A stretch of DNA of 64,000 nucleotides from Clostridium sp. AM58-1XD (GTDB taxonomy: Bacteria > Bacillota > Clostridia > Lachnospirales > Lachnospiraceae), in contig NZ_QSDR01000006.1 in assembly GCF_003464085.1 (NCBI RefSeq), forward strand, positions 103,903 through 167,902. Reading direction: 5' to 3'. Both the position numbers and the translations under genes were made by a program. The notes beneath the pieces were generated by a model, which ran no database searches, was not told the DNA's origin, and saw only the letters and a program-made list of their open reading frames with translations. Below, piece by piece: positions 19,287-29,464 of the stretch; positions within the stretch are counted from its first letter, which is position 1; each line of letters starts with the position of its first letter.

Positions 19287-19304
19287 CGTTTTCACTTCGA
19301 ACAA

Positions 19305-20851
19305 TTATTTCGCGTAATCCGTCACTCTCGATTCGCGGATCACGTTGACCTTGATCTGGCCAGGGTACTCCAGCTCTGTTTCAATCTTCTTTGAAACATC
19401 TCTTGCCAGAAGCACCATACCATCGTCTGTTATCTGTTCCGGCACTACCATAATTCTAACTTCTCTGCCTGCCTGGATGGCAAAAGACTTGTCTACTCCC
19501 TTAAAGGAATTCGTAATATCTTCTAATTGTTTTAATCTGTTTGTATATGTTTCCAGAGTCTCTCTTCTTGCACCTGTCTTGCAGCTGAGATCGTATCGGC
19601 TGCCTGGACAATACATGCAATCAGGCTCTGTGGCTCAACATCGCCGTGATGGGATTCTACAGCGTTAATTACTGTTGCAGACTCTTTATACTTTCTACAC
19701 AGTTCAACGCCCAGCTGAATATGAGAACCTTCCATCTCATGGTCGATGGACTTACCAATGTCATGTAATAAACCGGCACGTTTGGCCATACGGACGTCTA
19801 CACCGATTTCAGCAGCCAGAAGACCTGACAGCTGAGCAACTTCGATGGAATGTTTCAATGCATTCTGCCCGTAGCTCGTTCTGAATTTCATCTTGCCTAG
19901 AAGTTTGACTAATTCCGGATGGATTCCATGGACTCCGACCTCCAAGGTCGCCGCCTCTCCTTCTTCCCTCATGTTCGTCTCAACTTCTTTTTGTGCTTTT
20001 TCTACCATCTCTTCGATTCTGGCCGGATGAATACGACCGTCCACAATCAAACGCTCTAATGCGATTCTTGCAACTTCTCTTCGAATCGGATCAAATCCTG
20101 ACAGTACTACTGCTTCCGGAGTGTCGTCGATAATCAACTCAACGCCGGTCATTGTCTCCAATGTACGGATATTGCGTCCCTCTCTTCCAATGATTCGACC
20201 CTTCATCTCATCATTCGGGAGCTGGACAACGGAAACGGTTGTCTCCGCAACATGATCAGCGGCACATCTCTGAATCGCTGTCACCACATAATCTTTTGCT
20301 TTCTTGTCAGCTTCTTCTTTGGCTTTGCTTTCGAGTTCCTTAATTAACTTTGCGGTGTCATGTTTGACATCTTCTTCTACAGATTTTAAAAGATATTCTT
20401 TTGCCTGTTCGGAGGTAAGGCCGGAAATTTTCTCCAGTTCCTGTATCCCTTTCTCATACAGCGCTTCTACTTCTGCATTCTTCTTAGATAGGGTTTCCTC
20501 CCGGGCTGCCAGGCTGGCTTCCCGTTTTTCCATTGCTTCGGACTTCTTGTCCAAGTTTTCTTCCTTGCTCAATACACGTCGTTCATAACGCTGAAGTTCT
20601 GCTCTTCTTTCTTTCGTTTCCTTTTCAAGCTCATTCTTAGTCTTTAAAGACTCTTCCTTCGCTTCAAGGAGAGCTTCTCGCTTCTTCGTCTCTGCAGTTT
20701 TCAATGCTTCATCTATTATTTCCCTGGATTTTTCCTCCGCACTGCCGATTTTGCTTTCATACGTCTTCTTGCGGTAAGCAACTGCGAATGTCCAGGTAAT
20801 AGGAGCTACGATAATCATTGTAATCAATGCAGTTATTATTATTGATGACAC
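19305..20851 (-). CDS. rny: Ribonuclease Y, one-base deletion
   Basis: RNase Y is the membrane-anchored endoribonuclease that starts mRNA decay in many Firmicutes. Joined length is 515 aa. N-terminal helix at residues 3-25, a long Glu/Lys-rich coiled coil 30-190, a KH domain with [15 protein letters not shown] near 210-225, and an HD domain with [17 protein letters not shown] near 355-371. The frame breaks at about 19575, where the plus strand has CACCTGTC and CACCTGGTC is needed to read [13 protein letters not shown]. The GTG start at 20851 follows AGGAGG. An inactive rny would be severe, which supports sequencing error. Confidence 0.93.
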
Positions 20852-20900
20852 AGGAGCACCTCCTTATTTAGTTTTCATTGTACGGTAATACAACATTTTA

Positions 20901-20929
20901 ATTTTAAACTTTTTTATGCATGCTGTCAA
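20901..20929 (-). promoter_or_regulatory. Promoter of rny
   Basis: On the minus strand TTGACA (20929-20924) and TAAAAT (20906-20901) are 17 bases apart, 50 bases upstream of the GTG start. Confidence 0.7.
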
Positions 20930-20976
20930 GTATATTGCCGGGATTCAATCGCTTCTTGGTTAAATTTTCTTAAATT

Positions 20977-21631
20977 TCAGTAAAATTCGCCTGAATCTTC
21001 ACTTATTTCCCCCATCACCCTGCGGATTACCTCCCAGGAAAATCCTTTTCTGCAGAGATATGCCGCCGTCTTCTGAAATTCTTTTCTGGCTTCCAGTCCA
21101 TTTTTACCGCCGTTTCTTCCGGTACTGTCTTTTCCTCCAAAGCCTCTCTTCTTCAATATTTCTGCAATCTGACTTTCTTCGTCAATTCCCGTACCCTCGA
21201 GCACCTGTGAAATCACTTCTCCGTCGATTCCCTTCTGGCGCAGGTCATAAGCGATCTGTTTCCGGCTCTTCCTTCCGGCAGCACACTCCGCATACCGTTT
21301 TGCATACTCCCTGTCATCTATATAGTGATGCTCTTTCACAAACGATACCGCGTATTCTACGGCCTCCTGGGGATACCCTCCGTCTTTCAGCTTTCTCCTG
21401 ATCTGCTGCTCCGTCTTATCCGCATTCTTCAGCAGATTCAGCACACGTTCTCTGGCCCGTTTACAGAGCACGTCCCTGATGATCTCCTGAACACATTCTT
21501 CCGAAATATCTCCCTGTTCCTCGATCCCGTATTTTTTTAATCTCTCCCCTGTATAAAATAAGTGCAAAGCCCTCTTCCAGCAGGACTTTGCACCTTCTTT
21601 TATCGACGGGGGTTATTGAAACCACTGTCAT
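20977..21631 (-). CDS. recX: Regulatory protein RecX, one extra A
   Basis: RecX binds RecA filaments and limits their activity. A seven-A run (plus-strand T at 21532-21538) shifts the frame. With six, the protein runs from ATG 21631 (preceded by GAGAGAGG) through VLLEEGFALILYRGEIKKYGIEE to the stop, 217 aa. Three RecX helical repeats are recognisable (RERVLNLL...EQQIRRKL, DREYAKRYAE..SRKQIAYDL, KEFQKTAAYLCRKGFSWEVI). It starts 17 bases after the recA stop, the common recA-recX operon. Confidence 0.88.
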
Positions 21632-21648
21632 ATAATACCTCTCTCAAT

Positions 21649-22722
21649 TCATTCTTTCTCTGCCTGCTGTTCATCTGAACCGGCGGCTTTCTTCTCAGGA
21701 GCAGCCGTCGTTCCCGCTGCTTCTGTACCAGGCAGACCGTATTTTGCTCTGACTTTCTGTTCTACCTCATCACAAATCTCCGGATGTTCTCTGAGATAGA
21801 TCTTGGCATTCTCACGGCCCTGGCCGATCTTGGCTCCCTGGTATGCATACCATGCACCGCTTTTCTCGATGATATCTTCCTTAGCAGCCAGATCGAGGAT
21901 ATCCCCTTCTTTGGAAATCCCCTTTCCGAACATGATGTCGAATTCCGCTTCTTTAAATGGCGGTGCTATCTTGTTCTTAACAACCTTAACGCGCACATGG
22001 TTGCCGATCATCTCTCCGCCCTGCTTCAAAGTCTCTGTCCGGCGTACGTCCATACGGACAGAGGCATAAAACTTCAGAGCTCGTCCGCCTGTTGTCGTCT
22101 CCGGATTACCAAACATAACACCGACCTTCTCACGAAGCTGGTTGATAAAAATAACGATACAGTTGGACCTGCTGATCGCCGCAGTCAATTTTCTGAGTGC
22201 CTGTGACATCAGCCTAGCGTGAAGGCCAACGTGTGAATCTCCCATGTCGCCGTCGATTTCCGCTTTCGGAACCAGGGCTGCAACGGAGTCAACGATAATG
22301 ATGTCCACCGCCCCGGAACGAACCATGGTCTCCGTAATCTCCAGAGCCTGTTCACCGTTATCCGGCTGTGATATATATAAGTTGTCGATGTCTACACCGA
22401 TATTTCTTGCGTATACTGGGTCAAGGGCATGCTCTGCATCGATGAAGCCTGCAATGCCGCCTCTCTTCTGCGCTTCTGCCACCATATGGAGGGCAACCGT
22501 CGTCTTACCACTGGATTCCGGGCCGTAGACCTCAACAATCCTGCCCTTCGGAACGCCGCCAAGACCAAGAGCGATATCCAGGCTCAGGGAACCGGTAGGA
22601 ATCGTCTCAATGTTCATATCCTTACTGGCATCGCCCAGTTTCATAACGGAGCCTTTGCCAAAATCCTTCTCAATCTTTGTAAGTGCGGCATCCAATGCCT
22701 TTAATTTATCATCCTTATTCAT
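21649..22722 (-). CDS. recA: Recombinase RecA
   Basis: A 357-aa RecA, the DNA strand-exchange ATPase and SOS co-protease. Walker [10 protein letters not shown] near 64-72, Walker [11 protein letters not shown] near 138-147, [20 protein letters not shown] at the DNA-binding loop 2 region, and an acidic tail. I start at ATG 22722 because the GTG 12 bases earlier is part of the ribosome site GTGGAGG. The gene has its own promoter with a LexA box and a second promoter upstream. Confidence 0.97.
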   Translation of the reverse strand: MNKDDKLKALDAALTKIEKDFGKGSVMKLGDASKDMNIETIPTGSLSLDIALGLGGVPKGRIVEVYGPESSGKTTVALHMVAEAQKRGGIAGFIDAEHALDPVYARNIGVDIDNLYISQPDNGEQALEITETMVRSGAVDIIIVDSVAALVPKAEIDGDMGDSHVGLHARLMSQALRKLTAAISRSNCIVIFINQLREKVGVMFGNPETTTGGRALKFYASVRMDVRRTETLKQGGEMIGNHVRVKVVKNKIAPPFKEAEFDIMFGKGISKEGDILDLAAKEDIIEKSGAWYAYQGAKIGQGRENAKIYLREHPEICDEVEQKVRAKYGLPGTEAAGTTAAPEKKAAGSDEQQAEKE

Positions 22723-22736
22723 CTTATCCTCCACGC

Positions 22737-22748
22737 GAACAAATGTTC
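22737..22748. promoter_or_regulatory. LexA (SOS) box of recA
   Basis: GAACAAATGTTC on the plus strand is a perfect GAAC-N4-GTTC match to the Gram-positive LexA/DinR site. It lies between the recA promoter and the ribosome binding site, where bound LexA would block transcription. Confidence 0.8.
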
Positions 22749-22755
22749 TTTATTT

Positions 22756-22784
22756 ATAATAATATAGGCGCCGGAAAAAGTCAA
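22756..22784 (-). promoter_or_regulatory. Proximal promoter of recA
   Basis: On the minus strand TTGACT (22784-22779) and TATTAT (22761-22756) with a 17-base spacer, directly upstream of the LexA box. Confidence 0.75.
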
Positions 22785-22876
22785 TAGATTAATCGAAAAT
22801 CTGTTCTGTTTTTACCTTCCGGGACTGGGGCATAACTTCTGTCCGGCAGGTCATAGGGTAAGAGCCGGATACCTGT

Positions 22877-22905
22877 ATTATATCAGCGCAGGAAATCGTT
22901 GTAAA
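22877..22905 (-). promoter_or_regulatory. Distal promoter upstream of recA
   Basis: On the minus strand TTTACA (22905-22900) and TATAAT (22882-22877), spacer 17. Transcripts from here would carry a leader of about 150 bases with a CCGG-containing stem before recA and would still pass the LexA box. Confidence 0.5.
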
Positions 22906-22918
22906 TCCATTTCTCCCG

Positions 22919-23848
22919 TTAAACTGTTTTCCTTTTATTTACAATAAATATGCCTGAGCATACGAGAATCAGGGCACAAATGGTTTTGATGCCGAACGCC
23001 TGGTCATTTTCTCCCAGCAGGAGGGCGGACAGGATGACACCGAAGACCGGATTCATAAATCCGAACACCGTCACTCGAGAAACCGTGTTGTGCTTGAGCA
23101 GAACGGCCCACAGGGAATAGGCCACAGCGGACACGACGCCCAGATAGAACAGCATAGCCATGCCAGAAGCCGTTACAACCGTAAGGCGGCCGCCCAGAGC
23201 AAATCCACAGACTGCCATGATCACGCCGCCGGCCATAAACTGATATCCACTGAGTACCATGGGATTTTCTTTCGCAGAATAATCCTTAATCAGAACAGAT
23301 GACATTGCATAAGAAACGGCCGCCAGGAAAATAAAGCCTTCTCCGTTCCACCTCATTCCGCTCCCCATCGCTCCCGGATTCCAGTTCACCAGAACGACGC
23401 CGGAAAATCCCAGGATACAGCCGGCCAGCTTTTTCCCCGTCATCTTTTCCTGGCGGAATATAAAGCAGGCAATCAATATGGACAAGAAGACATTTGACCC
23501 TGTAATAATTGATGATTTTACACCGGAAGCATGAGCCAGTCCGATATAGAAAAACAGATATTGAATCACTGTCTGAAACGCACAGAGGGTAAAGACCATC
23601 CCCCATGAACTCTTTTTCGGAACGACGATCTTTTTGTTCATGGCACTTGCAATCAAAACGGTCAGCAGACCAGCCAGCGCAAATCTCAGCCCTGCAAAAA
23701 GGATCTGAGCCGCCACATCTTCTCCGGCAATCTCAAACAGCTGATATCCAATTTTTATACACGGAAATGCGCTTCCCCAAAAAGCACAGCAGATCATGGC
23801 AAGAAATGCCACCCGTGCCGTACTGTCCATCCCATTTTCTTTTCCCAT
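22919..23848 (-). CDS. EamA/DMT-family transporter
   Basis: A 309-aa protein with ten predicted membrane segments in two EamA halves (CCAFWGSAFPCIKIG near 20-34; SYAMSSVLIKDYSAKENP near 183-200). The family exports metabolites or drugs. The substrate cannot be read from the sequence. Start ATG at 23848 follows GGAAG. Confidence 0.85.
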   Translation of the reverse strand: MGKENGMDSTARVAFLAMICCAFWGSAFPCIKIGYQLFEIAGEDVAAQILFAGLRFALAGLLTVLIASAMNKKIVVPKKSSWGMVFTLCAFQTVIQYLFFYIGLAHASGVKSSIITGSNVFLSILIACFIFRQEKMTGKKLAGCILGFSGVVLVNWNPGAMGSGMRWNGEGFIFLAAVSYAMSSVLIKDYSAKENPMVLSGYQFMAGGVIMAVCGFALGGRLTVVTASGMAMLFYLGVVSAVAYSLWAVLLKHNTVSRVTVFGFMNPVFGVILSALLLGENDQAFGIKTICALILVCSGIFIVNKRKTV

Positions 23849-23912
23849 ATGCTTCTTCCGCCTTTCGTCCGTACCTGCTCATTTATTTCTGTTCTTTATC
23901 CACTTAAAAGAA

Positions 23913-23953
23913 AGGGGAGCGCCTCAAGCCAGATTGTCAGCAAAAGCTCCCCT
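23913..23953 (-). terminator. Terminator of the hyd-S8 operon
   Basis: AGGGGAGC and GCTCCCCT arms, followed on the minus strand by TTTCTTTT, about 90 bases beyond the S8 peptidase stop. Confidence 0.65.
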
Positions 23954-23968
23954 CTCTTCCTTTCCGCC

Positions 23969-23996
23969 CAGCTGTTCCGTACGTTCGGAACAGCTG
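23969..23996. repeat. Perfect inverted repeat downstream of the S8 gene
   Basis: CAGCTGTTCCG and CGGAACAGCTG, 11 of 11 paired, with a 6-base loop. There is no T-run next to it on either strand, so it may stabilise the 3' end of the mRNA or bind a protein rather than terminate. Confidence 0.6.
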
Positions 23997-24046
23997 CGTT
24001 TCTGCAATATTTAATATATCTTTTATCGTTCTGGAAATCAACCTTT

Positions 24047-25015
24047 TTATTCCAGGAGACGGGCCGTATCGAGCAGGCCCCACCCCTGCTGTGTATGCGG
24101 AAGGCCCATATCTACGGCCCGCTCTCTGATCAGCAGTTTCACATCCTTATTCGTCATTTCCGGATATTTTTCCAGCAGCAGAGCCAGCGCGCCGGATACG
24201 AGAGGCGTAGACATCGAAGTTCCGCTCTTCATCTGATAACGCCCCGGCCTGTTGGAACAGCTTACAATAGCAGAACCGGGAGCCACAATGTCAGGCTTCA
24301 GGACGCAGGACCCTGTAGGCCCTCTCCCTGAATAATCCACCATGCGGCTCCCCATTACATTTACTTCTTTATAATCATCAGAGCATCCCACTGTAATGAC
24401 CTTTCTGCTGATTCCCGGAGTCGTAATCGTCATGCTGCCAGGCCCGTTGTTCCCTGCTGCCACAACCACCACAAGCCCGTCGTCCCACGCTGCATTCACT
24501 CCCTTTACCAGGGCCGAATTTTCTCCCATCCACTTTCTCGTATAGGAACCAACAGAAATATTTACAATCCTGATTCCGTACATCTCTTTGTGGCTGCGGA
24601 TCCACCGCAGTCCGGCCAGCACATCTGACGCGTAGCCGTTTCCTCTGGAATCAAGAACCTTTACGGAAATGATATTGCAGCCTGGCGCGACGCCGCAGTA
24701 GCGTCCTTCCGAGTCGCAGCCATTTCCTCCGATTATCGCCGATATATGTGTTCCATGTCCATTGTCATCATAAGGCATTGCCCGTTTCTGTACAAAATCT
24801 GCAAATGCAATAATTCTATTATCAAAATCTCTGTGAGAGAAAATACCGGTATCGAGGATGGCAACGCCCACATTCTTTCCGGTATACCCCATTTTCCAGG
24901 CTTCCTCACAACGAATAATCTTTCTTGCCTGATTCACGAAAATCCCTTTACCCTTTTTTATTAAGGTATTCACAGGACATTCGAAATGCTCAAATGATTT
25001 CCCGACCCTTTTCAA
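24047..25015 (-). CDS. S8 family subtilisin-like serine peptidase, apparently intracellular
   Basis: 322 aa with the full catalytic triad: Asp in VAILDTG near 47, His in GHGTHISAI near 80, and Ser in SGTSMSTPLVSGA near 265, with oxyanion Asn in VVVAAGNNG. There is no signal peptide, which points to cytosolic action. The likely start is TTG 25015, overlapping the hydF stop as TTGA; an alternative long frame overlaps hydF and lacks family similarity there. Its place at the end of the hydrogenase maturation operon is unusual. Its target is unknown. Confidence 0.82.
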   Translation of the reverse strand: MKRVGKSFEHFECPVNTLIKKGKGIFVNQARKIIRCEEAWKMGYTGKNVGVAILDTGIFSHRDFDNRIIAFADFVQKRAMPYDDNGHGTHISAIIGGNGCDSEGRYCGVAPGCNIISVKVLDSRGNGYASDVLAGLRWIRSHKEMYGIRIVNISVGSYTRKWMGENSALVKGVNAAWDDGLVVVVAAGNNGPGSMTITTPGISRKVITVGCSDDYKEVNVMGSRMVDYSGRGPTGSCVLKPDIVAPGSAIVSCSNRPGRYQMKSGTSMSTPLVSGALALLLEKYPEMTNKDVKLLIRERAVDMGLPHTQQGWGLLDTARLLE

Positions 25016-26231
25016 CTGTTTTTTGAAAATGTCAGCGGCTTCAGGCTCCGTTCCAGAATTCCATTCATGTACGCAATGGCAATTCCATAATTCGTTATCG
25101 GAACTTTCTGGTCTGCGGCCATGCCAAGGCGGTACTTCATCTCCCTCTCTGTCAGCATACAGCCGCCGCAATGGATAATAAGAGAAAATCCCCTCACATC
25201 TTCCGGAAACTCTGTTCCGGAAGTAAAAGAGAACTCCGGTTCCTTTCCCGTATATCTCCTTATCAGGCAGGCAGTTTGTATGTACCGATATCTCCACACT
25301 GCCGATGATGGGTACAACCCTCCGAGATCAGTATTTGATCGCCGTCCTCTATGGCTTCCAGGGCTTTCGCTCCCTCTACAGTCTGCCACAAATCTCCTTT
25401 ATATCTGGCAAACAGGACGGAAAACGATGTCATGAGGATATCCGGAGGCGTCATCCTGTCTACCTGCTGGAACACCTGGCTGTCCGTGATCACAAGCTTC
25501 GGCTTCTTTTTCATTAATTCCAGCGTGTTCCCCAATTCATCTTCCTTACAGACAATCGCTACCGCCTGACTGTCCAGAATATCGCGTATCGTCTGCTGCT
25601 GCGGAAGGATCAGACGGCCCTTCGGTGCCGCCTTATCCACTGGAACGACCAGAATCACCGTATCCGACGGCTGAAGCAGATCTGCCACAAGGTGGCGGTC
25701 ATTCTCCCTTTCTCTCAGCCTTCCTATGGCCTCCTTCAGTTCCTGGATTCCTTCTCCTGTCGCCGCGCTCACCCAAAGGGCCTTATCGTCATCACGGCTG
25801 CACGGCCTGCCGTACTGACAGCCGCCAAAACCGCCGCATAGGTCTTTCTTATTGTACACGGTTAGAAAGGGGATTTTCTTTCTGCGGAATACTTCCATCA
25901 GTTTCTCTTCCTGACGTCCTTTCCCTTCTCTTCCGTCCGCAACAATAATCCCGATATCCGTTTTATTGATGACCTGCCGTGTCTTTCCGATTCTCAATTG
26001 TCCCAGTTCCCCTTCGTCATCCAGCCCCGGCGTATCGATGATCATAACCGGTCCCAGAGGAAGCAGTTCCATGGATTTGTATACGGGATCTGTCGTCGTT
26101 CCCTTTACCTCCGAAACAATCGCCAGATTCTGGCCTGTGACTGCATTTACAATGCTGGACTTGCCCGCATTTCTTTTGCCGAAAAATCCGATATGAAGCC
26201 GTTCTCCTGAAGGTGTCTGATTCATTCCCAT
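25012..26231 (-). CDS. hydF: [FeFe]-hydrogenase H-cluster maturation GTPase HydF, one-base deletion
   Basis: HydF is the scaffold that carries the 2Fe precursor to apo-hydrogenase. Joined length 406 aa. G-domain motifs GKRNAGKSS (19-27), DTPGLDD and NKKD. The C-terminal cluster domain has CTHHRQC near 305 and HCGGC near 355, the Cys/His pattern of HydF. The frame breaks at 25266-25267 (GG where GGG is needed on the plus strand), within LPALIRRYTG. Start ATG follows AGGAGG. Confidence 0.93.
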
Positions 26232-26283
26232 TTCTGATACCTCCTTGTACTCTGTCTGTTTTGACTCCTCTGTTTATCATGAA

Positions 26284-27708
26284 TCAGAATCGGAAATCCC
26301 TGTTGCCTTTTTCGATCTCTGTCAGATTTTTTAGGACAATCTCTCTCACCTTTTCCTTCGGTATATTTTCTATCTCCTTCATAATCATCTCTTCCCCCAT
26401 CGCTCTCGTTTCCGGAGAGGCGTAATCCATCAGATATTCCTTCAGAGTCATCAGCGCATTCGGGTGGCAGCAGTTCTGAATCTGACCGCTCTTGCAAAGG
26501 CTCATGAACCGGTCTCCTGTCCTGCCTTCCCTGTAGCAGGCCGTGCAGAAGCTTGGAATATATCCAAGGTCCATCAGCCAGCGCACTACTTCATCAAGCG
26601 TCCTGTTGTCGCTGACGTCAAACTGTGCGGAATTGTCCTCTTCCGGCTCCTGTTCTGCATATCCGCCTACGCTTGTCCTAGAGGCGCCGCTGATCTGGGA
26701 CACTCCCAGATGAAGGACCTTCTCCCTGCACTTCTGGCTCTCTCTTGTGGAAATAATCATTCCTGTGTATGGGACGGATACCCGGATACAGGCTACCAGT
26801 TTGGCAAATATGTCGTCGTCGATCCCATTGTCAAATGTGGATGGGTCGATATCGTCCGCCCGTTTGATTCTGGGTACGCTGATCGTATGGGGGCCGACTC
26901 CAAACACGGCCTCCAGGTGCTCTGCGTGCATAAGAAGACCCGCAAATTCGTACCGGTACATCTCCAGCCCGAACAGCACGCCGATTCCCACATCGTCGAT
27001 TCCACCCATCTGAGCTCTGTCCATCGCTTCCGTATGATATGCATAATCATGTTTTGGCCCTGTCGGATGAAGTTTTTCATAGCTTTCTTTATGATACGTC
27101 TCCTGGAACAGGATATATGTACCGATGCCGGCATCCTTTAATTTTTTATAGTTTTCCACGGTTGTTGCTGCGATGTTCACATTTACCCGGCGGATTGCGC
27201 CGTTTTTATGCTTGATTCCATAGATGGTATTGATACATTCCAGGACATATTCAATCGGATTGTTGACCGGGTCTTCCCCTGTCTCCAGGGCCAGCCGTTT
27301 ATGCCCCATATCCTGAAGGGCGATTACTTCTCTTCTGACCTCTTCCTGTGTGAGTTTCTTCCTGGCAATGTGCTTGTTTTTCAGATGATACGGACAGTAT
27401 ACGCAGCCGTTTATACAGTAATTGGACAGATACAGCGGTGCAAACATAACAATTCTGTTACCATAAAAATCTTTTTTGATCTGCTCTGCCAGGGAATAGA
27501 TCTCCTCATTCTTTTCTTTGAGATCACAGGCCAGCAATACGGAGGCTTCTCTGTGGGTAAGCCCTTTCCTCAATCTTGCCTTTTCCAGTATTTCATCGAT
27601 CAGTTCCTCATTATGCCTGTTCTCCTGGGCATATTCCAGAGTTTCGAGGATTTCCTCATGGTTGATAAATTCCTCCGCTTTTGATGATGATGGGTCGTAC
27701 TTGTACAT
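26284..27708 (-). CDS. hydG: [FeFe]-hydrogenase maturase HydG (radical SAM)
   Basis: A 474-aa radical SAM enzyme that splits tyrosine to give the CO and CN ligands of the H-cluster. CX3CX2C motif in NYCINGCVYCPY near 96-107. The C-terminal auxiliary cluster region has CTACYREGRTGD and CKSGQIQNCCHPN. Length and both cluster motifs match HydG rather than ThiH. It lies 52 bases upstream of hydF. Confidence 0.95.
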   Translation of the reverse strand: MYKYDPSSSKAEEFINHEEILETLEYAQENRHNEELIDEILEKARLRKGLTHREASVLLACDLKEKNEEIYSLAEQIKKDFYGNRIVMFAPLYLSNYCINGCVYCPYHLKNKHIARKKLTQEEVRREVIALQDMGHKRLALETGEDPVNNPIEYVLECINTIYGIKHKNGAIRRVNVNIAATTVENYKKLKDAGIGTYILFQETYHKESYEKLHPTGPKHDYAYHTEAMDRAQMGGIDDVGIGVLFGLEMYRYEFAGLLMHAEHLEAVFGVGPHTISVPRIKRADDIDPSTFDNGIDDDIFAKLVACIRVSVPYTGMIISTRESQKCREKVLHLGVSQISGASRTSVGGYAEQEPEEDNSAQFDVSDNRTLDEVVRWLMDLGYIPSFCTACYREGRTGDRFMSLCKSGQIQNCCHPNALMTLKEYLMDYASPETRAMGEEMIMKEIENIPKEKVREIVLKNLTEIEKGNRDFRF

Positions 27709-27767
27709 AATTTTCTCCTTTCTGCTTGGGGTCAGGCTTTCCCTTTCCCTTCAGATCTTTGTTTGTT

Positions 27768-28837
27768 TTATTTGATATATGGTGAATCTCCACGGCCGAC
27801 TGCAATCTCATATCCGATCGCTCTCATACGTTTTCTGAGCGAGTCCAGCGCCTCGGCAGCTTCGTCTCCCGTGCAGATTTTGTTATCGTACAGCAGATAT
27901 TTTTCCCTCACTCCCGCCGGTGACAGGTTGGGCATTACCACGTTTGCTCCACTTAAAATACCAAGTTCCCGGCCATCAGGATGGATTGTGCCCAAAGCCG
28001 TTGTGGACGGCAGGAGGACCTTGGGCAGCATGAGGCGAATCAGGGCCAGCAGAAACAGCGTATCCTCCAGTGTTCCCTGTTTTTCCTCTGCAAACGGCGT
28101 TGCATGCTGCGGAATAAACGGCCCGATACCCACCATTTCCGGATTCAGCCTCTTCATAAAAACCATATCTTCTGCGAGGCAGTCGGCTGTCTGCCCCGGT
28201 GATCCCACCATTATGCCGCAGCCTGTCTGATATCCGATCTTTTTAAGATTCTCCAGACATTCCCTGCGCTTGCTCAGGCTTAGCTGTTCCGGATGAAGAA
28301 TCCTGTAATGATCTGCATCCGCCGTTTCGTGTCGCAGCAGATACCTGTCGGCTCCCGCTTCAAACCACGCCTGATACGTCTGAAAGTCACGCTCCCCAAC
28401 CGACAGAGTAATGGCACAGTCCGGAAACTCTCTCCTGATTCTCCCGATCACATCGCTGAGCCTGGCCTTTGTAAAATAGGCGTCCTCTCCTCCCTGCAGG
28501 ACAAAGGTACGGAATCCAAGGCGATACCCTATTCTGCAGCAGTCCAGAATCGTTTTCTGTCCAGCCTGTACCGCTCTGCCTCATGGTTGCTCTTTCTGAG
28601 CCCGCAGTAATAGCAGTCATTTCTGCAGTAGCTGGTGAATTCAATGAGTCCGCGGATATATACCTTCTTGCCGAAGACATCGTCACAAACCTTCCTGGCC
28701 CTGGACGAAGCAAAATCCAAAACCTTATGGCCCCGCTTCTCATTCCAATATTCAAACAGTTCTTTCCACTCCGTCTGTGTCAGCTCACCGCCCCCCTCCA
28801 GACGGCTGATCCTGTCTATTGCCTGTATTTCTGTCAT
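27768..28837 (-). CDS. hydE: [FeFe]-hydrogenase maturase HydE (radical SAM), one-base deletion
   Basis: HydE helps build the dithiomethylamine bridge of the H-cluster. Joined length 356 aa. CX3CX2C in TSYCRNDCYYCGLR, then ADRYLLRHETA and GIGPFIPQHATPF typical of HydE. The break is in a T-run at 28553-28556 on the plus strand (four present, five needed), within RKTILDCCRIGYR. I choose ATG 28837 since AGAAAGG precedes it; an in-frame ATG at 28864 has no ribosome site. Confidence 0.92.
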
Positions 28838-28938
28838 GTGTTCAACCTTTCTAAATGTTTCCATGTCTTGAATTACTGTAGATGTTTCTTCCCCAATGCC
28901 GTTCGGTTATCCGGTCAGACTTATTTATGTAAATTCTG

Positions 28939-29187
28939 TCAGGTGAGCTTGGAATAAACGGCTTTCGAGCTCACCCCGTCCAACATCCCCAGTTTCCCCG
29001 AAAGGGCGCTGATTACATCGGAAGGTGCATCCACCGCTATGCTGATAATATTTATGTTTCTCTTCGGATACGGAATACCCATTCTGCCTATAATATATTT
29101 TCCATACTCATGAAGAATCTTATTCAAAGCTTCCACCGACCCTTCCTTTTCCACTACAATTCCAATCAAAGCAACTCTCGAATCCAT
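28939..29187 (-). CDS. TM1266-type iron-only hydrogenase system regulator
   Basis: An 82-aa ACT-like protein (MDSRVALIGIVVE, GRMGIPYPKRNINIISIAVDAP, SGKLGMLDGVSSKAVYSK) that matches the small family named for its constant link to HydEFG. Its biochemical role is not established. It is the first gene of the hyd operon, with GAGGAGG before the ATG. Its length and motif order are complete. Confidence 0.85.
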   Translation of the reverse strand: MDSRVALIGIVVEKEGSVEALNKILHEYGKYIIGRMGIPYPKRNINIISIAVDAPSDVISALSGKLGMLDGVSSKAVYSKLT

Positions 29188-29270
29188 AACGTACCTCCTC
29201 GTCTGTTAAATAAAGTTACGAATAAGTCCGCAGCACCGAGGCAAACTCCCGCGCCGAGCGCCGCCTCTGC

Positions 29271-29331
29271 ACCAATAATAAATAAGTTGACTTGGCCACC
29301 GCCTCTAACCACACCTGGGCGTTTTATTAGT
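29271..29331. repeat. Dispersed hairpin repeat, degenerate copy D
   Basis: The centre has GTTGACTTGGCCACCGCCT, matching the first two thirds of the conserved centre, but the last part (CTAACCACA) has diverged. Weak arms ACCAATAATAAA and TTTTATTAGT flank it. It lies about 85 bases before copy C in the same orientation. Confidence 0.6.
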
Positions 29332-29351
29332 CATGTAAGAGTCATCTGGCA

Positions 29352-29416
29352 GCTGCACCGATAACAGATGGAGTGACTTGGCCACCGCCTGGAACGGAAT
29401 CTGTTATCGGTGCAGC
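29352..29416. repeat. Dispersed hairpin repeat, copy C
   Basis: Perfect 18-base arms GCTGCACCGATAACAGAT and its complement enclose a 29-base centre (29370-29398) containing GACTTGGCCACCGCCTGGAA. Arm sequence differs from copies A and B while pairing is kept. Here it stands between divergently read genes, so terminating convergent genes cannot be its only role. Confidence 0.85.
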
Positions 29417-29443
29417 CGCCCTTTTGCAGACTCCAATAAAAAA

Positions 29444-29462
29444 GCACCCTGGAAAAGGGTGC
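29444..29462 (-). terminator. Minus-strand terminator hairpin
   Basis: GCACCCT/AGGGTGC with a GGAAA loop, followed on the minus strand by TTTTTTATT. The only candidate upstream transcript is the decayed frame at 29465-29724. Confidence 0.65.
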
Positions 29463-29464
29463 AC

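Noticed and set aside
25262..25270. Programmed frameshifting in hydF, rny, dctM and others
   Set aside because: There are no slippery heptamers followed by stimulatory stems at the break points, the contexts differ, and many unrelated genes are affected.
24047..25297. Longer open frame giving a 416-aa S8 peptidase
   Set aside because: The extra N-terminal part lies over the hydF C-terminus in another frame and looks like an antisense or shadow translation (many Arg, Cys, Trp). The TTG overlapping the hydF stop is more plausible.
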